A DNA stretch of 11,115 nucleotides. Source: JAGOBX01 sp017999075 [NCBI: Candidatus Babelota bacterium]. Its GTDB lineage: Bacteria; JAGOBX01. The notes beneath the pieces were generated by a model. That model saw nothing but the letters and a program-made list of their open reading frames with translations, was not told the DNA's origin and did not search any database. This document shows, piece by piece, positions 9,101-11,115 of the stretch. Both the position numbers and the translations under genes were made by a program. The stretch covers positions 1-11,115 of the forward strand of contig JAGOBX010000070.1 of NCBI GenBank assembly GCA_017999075.1. The letters are read 5' to 3'. The stretch's first letter is position 1, and every line of letters begins with the position of its first letter.

Positions 9101-11115
9101 CAAACTCTATTCCATAACCCGCATTATTTTTAATTATATTACGTTCAATACGCATATCGCTGAAAAATACCATACTTATACCGTCAATACCGTTACGATA
9201 TATCAAATTATCAGTAATATTGTTGCTTATAGCAGTATTTATCATTATGCCATCTGATAAATTGTAACAGATATTATTTCCGGATATTAAATTGCTGTCG
9301 CTTGAAGAAATCATATTAAAACCATACTGTCCATTACTGTAAATATTGTTGTTCACAAATTTATTGTTCAAACTTGCCGACAGATAAAATCCGTCCCACG
9401 TATTGGTTTCAGAAATATTATTATAAAAATAGTTTGAATCGCTGTTATTGTTTAAAGAAAACCCGTCAGAGGATACTGATGCTCTGTTTCCTGTAAACAA
9501 ATTTGAATCTGCGTTATCCATCATAAATGCGGCCTGATTAGTATTCCCTGAACTTATATTATATTGAAATATATTGTTAAACGAACCAGAAATCCAGAAA
9601 CCGTATCCTGCTCCTGAAGGTATATAACAATTTGAAATGATATTCCCTGAAGCGCCGTTCTGTAAATACATTGCGCTGCCGCCGTTAACAGAACCGTCAA
9701 GTTTAACAGAATCTATCACAGATGAATCCACATTATTAAACCAGATATTATTTCTTCCATTTGTAACCCGAATATTTTTCAAGTATAAATTTGATTTGTT
9801 TAAAGCATAAATTCCGCGCGCTGCCTGAGCTGTTGTATTATTGAAATTTATTATTGTTGACACAGAATCAACACCTATAACTGAAATGCAATTTGTATCT
9901 ATAACAAAAGTATCATTTTCAAGATATGTGCCGGCATCAATATAAATTGTATCTCCTTCAGTTAAGAATCCTTCGAGATCGTTTAAAAACCGTTTGGGTG
10001 AGAATTTTGATACGCCATAATTTGAGCTTGAACCAAAAGCATAACAGAACGAATCTCCTGAAACAGAAGTATCGTTAATATACCAGACATTCGGCTGATT
10101 GGTGTCAATCCCGCCGTAATGATAAACTTTCATTGAATTGGAATACCATGATTCATTGTAAAATTTCTTCCCAGAATTCAAATGCGAATCAAACGCGGTA
10201 ACTCTATAATAATAAGTCTCACCTGAACTCACACTGTAATCAATATAAAAATTCGGTTTATAACCCGATGATACTATTATGGTATCATATAAAAATTTAT
10301 ACCAGTCGCCTGTATCTTCGTTTACATCAAGCTGATTTTTTAATGCTCTGAAAATATGGAATCCTGAAATATGCTCGTTATTATCATAATTTAACGATTG
10401 TCCAAGTTCATCTATTACAGGAGTATCGAAATATATAACTATAAATTGCGTTAATACCGTATCATATGATGTTATTGTCATTGTATTAGGAGCAACAGTA
10501 TCTGCGCCTGTTGCTGTGTCAATTTCAGAAAACCTATATGGCGACCATATAACTTTACCGCTAATCCCATTTATTTTCAAGGCTAATCCTGAAGAATCTG
10601 CAGTTGACCAGTAATTATTCCTAAAATTATAAGTTGTATCATTACTTGTATTAATTAACACTGCAGAATCAGGAAAATATGGCGATGGAATAAAATTATT
10701 AGATATAAATGTATCCGCTGACGACATTCCTGTAATATAAAAACCATAATTGAAATTTGAATCAACAGTATTTTGAGAAAAATAATTATTATCAGAACTG
10801 CTAACACAAATTCCATAACCGTTTACTGTTTTATTGTTAGAAACCATATTATTGGTAATTATGTTATGGGATGATGTATCAAGAAAAATTCCAATATTTG
10901 AATTATACCGAGAAATATTGTCTGTTATTGTATTATTATTGCTTTCGATCAAATAAATTCCATAATTCGCGTTAAATTGAGACAAATTATTTGAAACAGT
11001 ATTGTATTCAGAAACATTTAACCTTATACCTCTATAATTATTGTATTCTGATATGTTATTAGATATAGTACAATTATTAGAATAATCAATAAAAATACCA
11101 TTATTACTGTTATAC
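1..11115 (-). CDS. Giant modular surface/secreted protein, internal fragment (beta-helix + Fn3 + Ig-like repeats)
   Basis: One minus-strand frame is open through the entire window (3,704 complete codons), and both ends run off the edges, so neither start nor stop can be given. Known domain anchors at both ends and at every internal boundary fall in the same frame, so there is no frameshift. In order the protein has a partial beta-helix (residues 1-203), Fn3 (204-331), beta-helix (332-769), Fn3 (770-about 887), beta-helix (895-1252), a divergent sandwich-like domain (1253-about 1365), beta-helix (1369-1745), Fn3 (1746-about 1867), beta-helix (1874-2244), Fn3 (2245-about 2362) and 15 Ig-like repeats (2364-3704). 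Composition is Asn/Ser/Thr/Tyr-rich and Cys-poor, as in exported adhesin-like proteins. No transmembrane segment or catalytic motif is evident. The role is inferred to be an extracellular rod or stalk that may bind surfaces or glycans. The gene continues upstream of 11115, where a signal peptide would be expected, and downstream of 1, where a sorting or anchor domain would be expected. I do not recognise a named gene. Confidence 0.96.
180..452 (-). repeat. Ig-like unit 14
   Basis: Starts G-E-L-S-V-K-I-L-S-P and has S-N-D-T-V-T-I-Y-V-N-G-I-V, L-N-G-T-W-N-G-T-G and D-K-F-D-R-S-A-Y-D-T. Its partner is unit 7. Confidence 0.84.
453..725 (-). repeat. Ig-like unit 13
   Basis: Starts A-E-P-S-A-G-L-T-A-P and has V-N-D-T-V-T-I-Y-V-N-G-I-F, L-N-G-D-W-T-G-T-A and D-R-F-G-R-N-Y-Y-D-T. 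Its partner is unit 6. Confidence 0.84.
726..998 (-). repeat. Ig-like unit 12
   Basis: Carries N-N-Y-D-T-M, S-Q-I-N-D-T-V-I-I-Y-V-N-G-I, S-V-L-S-L-N-G-N-W-T-G-T-A, N-D-S-L-T-V-K-F-T-D-K-F and G-R-I-N-Y-D-T. Its partner is unit 5; this is among the best conserved pairs. Confidence 0.84.
999..1271 (-). repeat. Ig-like unit 11 (Q-D-S-V-T-L class)
   Basis: Carries P-Q-T-G-Y-D-T-L-T-Q-I-I, G-D-T-L-W-I-Y, F-Q-D-S-V-T-L-A-N-N-N-G and V-T-V-Y-P-E-L-N-E-N-V-N-D-S-V. Like its partner unit 4, it lacks F-G-R and the second Y-D-T. Confidence 0.83.
1272..1544 (-). repeat. Ig-like unit 10
   Basis: Carries H-P-L-N-N-N-D-T-N-I-Q, S-G-T-S-Y-N-S-Q-S-G-D-T-V, N-S-Q-I-L-I-S-G-L-N and W-T-G-T-A-H-F-T-D-Q. Its partner is unit 3. 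Confidence 0.82.
1545..1826 (-). repeat. Ig-like unit 9 (long class, 282 bp)
   Basis: Starts S-H-P-S-I-F-I-N-N-P-V-N-S-N-F-V-C-D-T, with the same three-residue insertion as unit 2. It has N-S-V-F-G-G-T-V and N-Q-S-D-T-V-F-A-V-V. It opens block B. Confidence 0.82.
1827..2099 (-). repeat. Ig-like unit 8 (end of block A)
   Basis: Carries T-P-S-V-E-I, S-G-T-T-I-E-S-G-T-G-D-T-V-E-V-Y, S-R-F-L-I-S and W-S-C-T-A (a rare Cys), then D-R-F-N-R and G-N-Y-Y. Its partner is unit 15, which shares T-P-x-I and E-S-G-x-G-D-T-V-E. Confidence 0.83.
2100..2372 (-). repeat. Ig-like unit 7
   Basis: Carries L-N-V-K-I-I-S-P-E-N-N-Y-D-T, L-I-N-D-T-V-I-I-Y, S-I-L-S-L-N-G-N-W-T-G-T-G and D-K-F-G-R-N-S-Y-D-T. Its partner is unit 14, which shares V-K-I-x-S-P and W-x-G-T-G (Gly in place of Ala). 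Confidence 0.84.
2373..2645 (-). repeat. Ig-like unit 6
   Basis: Carries E-P-S-I-Q-I-M-S-P, T-Q-I-N-D-T-A-S-I-Y, S-I-L-S-L-N-G-N-W-T-G-T-A and G-Y-N-D-S-V-T-V-K-L-T-D-R-F-G-R-N. Its partner is unit 13, which shares the E-P-S start and D-S-V-T-V-K-L-(T/S)-D-R-F-G-R-N. Confidence 0.84.
2646..2918 (-). repeat. Ig-like unit 5
   Basis: Carries N-N-Y-E-T-M, S-Q-I-N-D-T-V-T-I-Y-V-N-G-I, S-I-L-S-L-N-G-N-W-T-G-T-A, N-D-S-L-T-V-K-F-T-D-Q-F and G-R-I-N-Y-D-T. Its partner is unit 12. Its core (2743-2783) is nearly identical in DNA to units 6 and 7. Confidence 0.84.
2919..3191 (-). repeat. Ig-like unit 4 (Q-D-S-V-T-L class)
   Basis: Carries Q-T-G-Y-D-T-F-T-Q-I-I, G-D-T-L-F-I-F, I-L-Q-D-S-V-T-L-S-N-N-N-G and V-T-V-Y-P-R-L-N-L-S-V-S-D-S-V. 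It lacks the F-G-R and second Y-D-T motifs of the other units. Its partner is unit 11. Confidence 0.82.
3192..3464 (-). repeat. Ig-like unit 3
   Basis: Carries Y-P-E-N-N-H-D-T-N, S-G-T-T-Y-N-S-K-S-G-D-T-V, N-G-I-F-N-S-Q-I and W-T-G-T-A-R-V-T-A-Q. Its partner is unit 10, which shares D-T-N, Y-N-S-x-S-G-D-T-V and N-S-Q-I. Confidence 0.82.
3465..3746 (-). repeat. Ig-like unit 2 (long class, 282 bp)
   Basis: Three extra residues lie in the loop between Y-P and Y-D-T (Y-P-V-I-S-N-L-S-Y-D-T). The core is N-G-T-F-S-G-T-A with Phe in place of Trp, then N-Q-T-E-T-V-Y-A-V-V. Its partner is unit 9, which has the same insertion and the same Phe. Confidence 0.82.
3747..4025 (-). repeat. Ig-like unit 1 (outside the two blocks)
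   Basis: Starts N-S-P-E-L-F-V-N-I-N-S-P and has I-Q-G-T-T, I-G-D-T-V-T-I-Y, N-G-N-F-S-G-T-A, D-K-F-G-R-T-S-Y-D-T and ends V-N-Y-Y. It sits where a block-final unit would fall (unit 8 also ends N-Y-Y), but its variant residues are not clearly those of units 8 or 15. It may be the founder unit or the remnant of an earlier block. Confidence 0.8.
4030..4382 (-). other. Fibronectin type III-like domain 5
   Basis: Residues 2245-about 2362. It opens S-D-T-V-S-P-Q-T-P, has L-S-I-R-W-S-K-P-V-N-D-E and L-S-G-Y-N-L-Y-R, and ends G-E-T-Y-Y-Y-R-I-S-S-F-D-S-H followed by F-Y-N-Q-S-W-Y-S-N-S (Trp codon 4053-4055). It is very close to domain 2. It joins the beta-helix part to the Ig-like stalk. Confidence 0.85.
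4383..5495 (-). other. Beta-helix domain M5 (complete)
   Basis: Residues 1874-2244. The N-cap is K-W-Y-V-S-S-D-T-G-N-D-L-T-G-N-G-S, then D-T-V-F-I-Y-N-G-I-Y-A-E-T-V. Near the C-terminal end come 23-residue rungs starting G-F-Y-L, G-Y-T-I, G-F-N-F, G-I-Y-V (this one 27 residues) and G-F-Q-I, then G-Y-Y-I-T-G-I-S-S-A-D-T. The C-cap is N-Y-W-N-T-S-D-S-S (about 4468-4494) and W-T-P-F-R-I-T-E-I-D-T. This is the last beta-helix before the Ig-like array. Rung order and the position of the long rung match M1. Confidence 0.85.
5515..5879 (-). other. Fibronectin type III-like domain 4
   Basis: Residues 1746-about 1867. It opens Y-D-T-V-V-P-A-A-I-Q, has V-I-I-Q-W-D-T-P-A-Y and G-W-A-G-F-H-I-F-K, and ends G-T-N-Y-V-Y-R-I-T-V-F-D-S-H followed by Y-N-N-E-S-W-Y-S-D-T (Trp codon 5541-5543). 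The G-F-H-I-F element is shared with domain 1, so domains 1 and 4 form one subtype and domains 2 and 5 (G-Y-x-L-Y-R) another. Confidence 0.82.
5880..7010 (-). other. Beta-helix domain M4 (complete)
   Basis: Residues 1369-1745. The N-cap is G-S-M-I-V-Y-V-S-N-S-G-D-S-S-N-P, then A-L-N-Y-L-N-P-D-N-G-Y-D-T-I-Y-L and N-G-I-Y-T-E-T-I-Y-I, a full match to the DUF1565-type 'YVS-x-G...NP...DTI...GIY-E' start. Asn-rich rungs such as L-R-F-N-T-I-K-N-N-S-G-A-G-L and I-G-Y-N-K-I-Q-S-N-D-S follow. The C-cap is Y-N-Y-F-G-S-T-D-T-D (about 5967-5998, with Phe in place of the usual Trp), then F-V-P-F-R-F-N-E-L-D-T. No enzyme motif is visible. Confidence 0.82.
7020..7358 (-). other. Divergent beta-sandwich-like spacer domain 3
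   Basis: Residues 1253-about 1365. It starts S-P-V-A-N-N-L-T-L-N-G-Y-T-P and contains L-N-W-N-Y-S-D-A-D-L-N-P-Q-T-D-I-H-L-L-I-D, a pattern seen in Fn3/cadherin-like extracellular domains that carry a W-x-Y-x-D-x-D-x-x-x-Q motif. It lacks both the D-T-V-A-P opening and the F-D-S-H...S-W-Y-S ending of the other four spacers, so it did not arise by simple duplication of them. Its role is inferred as a spacer between M3 and M4. Confidence 0.6.
7359..8432 (-). other. Beta-helix domain M3 (divergent, complete)
   Basis: Residues 895-1252. The N-cap reads G-S-I-K-V-Y-V-S-D-L-G-N-A-S-N-P, then A-L-N-L-L-N-P-N-N-G-F-D-T, the same cap as M4, but the usual G-x-Y-x-E is replaced by a longer stretch including F-K-P-G-V-R-V-G-G-F-Y-F-T-G. 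Rungs follow such as I-S-N-C-D-F-V-N-F-Y-K-A-V and K-H-C-N-F-I-N-C-Y-Y-G-V. It lacks the Y-N-Y-W-G C-cap of the other modules and instead ends N-N-Y-Y-D-S-L, then P-E-N-V-D-L-D-F and I-G-Y-F-G-D-S-N-P-F. That suggests a different beta-helix subfamily inserted among its relatives. Its following spacer is also of another type. Confidence 0.75.
8452..8807 (-). other. Fibronectin type III-like domain 2
   Basis: Residues 770-about 887. It opens A-D-T-V-A-P-A-S-P, has the B/C strand pattern V-T-L-V-W-S-K-P-V-N-E-E-E, then I-A-G-Y-T-L-Y-R, and ends G-E-T-Y-Y-Y-K-I-S-A-Y-D-S-H with F-Y-N-K-S-W-Y-S-N-S (Trp codon 8478-8480). The W-S-x-P and G-Y-x-L-Y-R elements are classic Fn3 features, making this the clearest Fn3 copy together with domain 5. 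It separates M2 from M3. Confidence 0.85.
8808..10121 (-). other. Beta-helix domain M2 (longest, complete)
   Basis: Residues 332-769, the longest of the complete beta-helices (438 residues, against 358-377 for M3 to M5). The N-cap carries the motif E-G-D-T-I-Y-I-D-A-G-T-Y-L-E-N (about 9915-9959), which matches the 'GDTI-x-GTY-E' start of DUF1565/pectate-lyase-like beta-helix proteins. Many Asn-rich rungs follow, such as N-N-I-F-Q-Y-N-I-S-S-G-N and G-I-E-F-G-S-A-G-T-N. The C-cap is Y-N-Y-W-G-T-S-D-S-S (about 8896-8931), then F-V-P-Y-R-T-S-K-I-D-T. No Asp/Lys catalytic cluster could be identified by eye. The extra length is in the number of rungs rather than an inserted foreign domain. Confidence 0.82.
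10122..10505 (-). other. Fibronectin type III-like domain 1
   Basis: Residues 204-331, between beta-helices M1 and M2. It opens A-D-T-V-A-P, has an inserted loop around I-S-G-F-H-I-F-R, and ends with the typical Fn3 strand G-E-T-Y-Y-Y-R-V-T-A-F-D-S-H followed by F-Y-N-E-S-W-Y-S-N-S (Trp codon 10146-10148). The x-x-Y-x-Y-R-V-x-A-x-D pattern is the standard F/G strand signature of bacterial Fn3 domains. The likely role is a rigid spacer between beta-helices. It resembles spacers 2, 4 and 5 in this protein. Confidence 0.8.
10506..11115 (-). other. Beta-helix domain M1 (partial, NosD/PbH1-like rungs)
   Basis: Residues 1-203. The N-terminal part lies outside the window. The visible part is a stack of 23-residue rungs, each beginning G-(I/F) and carrying N-N/x-N pairs, as in NosD-type parallel beta-helices. 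Rungs begin at codons ending at 11099, 11030, 10961, 10892, 10814 and 10745; the rung from 10892 is 26 residues long and the others are 23. The domain closes with G-F-Y-I-T-G-M-S-S-A-D-T, then the C-cap motif N-Y-W-S-T-A-D-S-S (about 10591-10617) and W-S-P-Y-R-F-S-E-I-D-T. The family includes carbohydrate-binding and carbohydrate-cleaving proteins, but no catalytic site is visible here, so a structural or binding role is inferred. It is the closest paralogue of M5 within this protein. Confidence 0.85.
10735..11099 (-). repeat. 69-bp (23-residue) beta-helix rung repeats
   Basis: Five consecutive coding repeats in M1, of which the first, second, third and fifth are exactly 69 bp and the fourth is 78 bp. 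Each encodes one helical turn starting with G-I/F, a hydrophobic residue at position 4, then an Asn/Ser-rich turn with an N-N or D-N pair near positions 14-15. The periodicity is clear at protein level. The DNA copies have diverged, so this is structural repetition rather than recent expansion. Confidence 0.8.

Noticed and set aside
1-11115. Pseudogene or frameshifted gene
   Set aside because: Frame is kept at every domain boundary over 3,704 codons, and lengths of repeats differ only by multiples of three.
1-11115. Alternative genetic code (TGA or TAG read as an amino acid)
   Set aside because: None of the three stop codons occurs in the frame, so there is no evidence for reassignment.
4383-11115. 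Polysaccharide lyase or other enzyme activity of the beta-helices
   Set aside because: The fold is shared with such enzymes, but no catalytic cluster of basic or acidic residues could be recognised, and the rungs are the Asn/Ser-rich NosD-like type. The possibility stays open but is not supported.
1-11115. Promoters, terminators or RNA genes inside the window
   Set aside because: Every base is within the coding frame. AT-rich promoter-like strings occur by composition and no convincing stem-loop with a T-run or tRNA-like fold was seen.

Overview
The whole window lies inside one gene. A single reading frame on the minus strand (codons at positions 3k to 3k+2) stays open from base 11115 to base 1. 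That is 3,704 complete codons without TAA, TAG or TGA, and neither the start nor the stop codon is in the window. The DNA is AT-rich (about one third G+C by eye) with AT-leaning codons (TTA, ATA, AAT, GAT, AGA). The product is rich in Asn, Ser, Thr, Tyr and Asp-Thr pairs and poor in Cys, as expected for a very large secreted or cell-surface repeat protein. This style of protein is common in AT-rich Bacteroidota and relatives (Ignavibacteriota, Cloacimonadota) and in some candidate phyla. The taxon is a low-confidence inference, because no marker gene, signal peptide or sorting signal is present.

Layout in protein order (descending coordinates; residues counted from the first complete codon). 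The first part, 11115 to about 4026, alternates five right-handed parallel beta-helix domains (NosD/PbH1-like rungs, M1 to M5; M1 is cut by the window edge) with five spacer domains. Four spacers are fibronectin type III-like. They open with a D-T-V-x-P motif and close with a Y-Y-Y/V-x-I/V-T/S...F-D-S-H...S-W-Y-S motif. The third spacer is a different beta-sandwich-like domain. The second part, about 4025 to 1, is an array of Ig-like repeats of the Glucodextran_B/bacterial Ig type, with 14 complete copies and a fifteenth cut by the edge.

The most notable feature is a higher-order repeat in the Ig array. Most units are exactly 273 bp, but units 2 and 9 are 282 bp. Every boundary of units 2 to 8 recurs exactly 1,920 bp further on, and each unit resembles the one seven places away in its variant residues. 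A seven-domain block therefore appears to have been duplicated as a whole. Within block A, units 5, 6 and 7 share a nearly identical 41-base core, closer to each other than to their partners in block B, which suggests later local conversion or amplification. Beta-helix domains M1 and M5 also look like a duplicated pair.

Function: nothing in the window is recognisable as an enzyme active site. The most economical reading is an extended rod-like surface protein: a head or shaft of beta-helices joined by sandwich spacers, followed by a long Ig-like stalk. Adhesion or glycan binding is plausible but inferred only. No RNA gene, promoter, terminator, mobile element or CRISPR array was seen.
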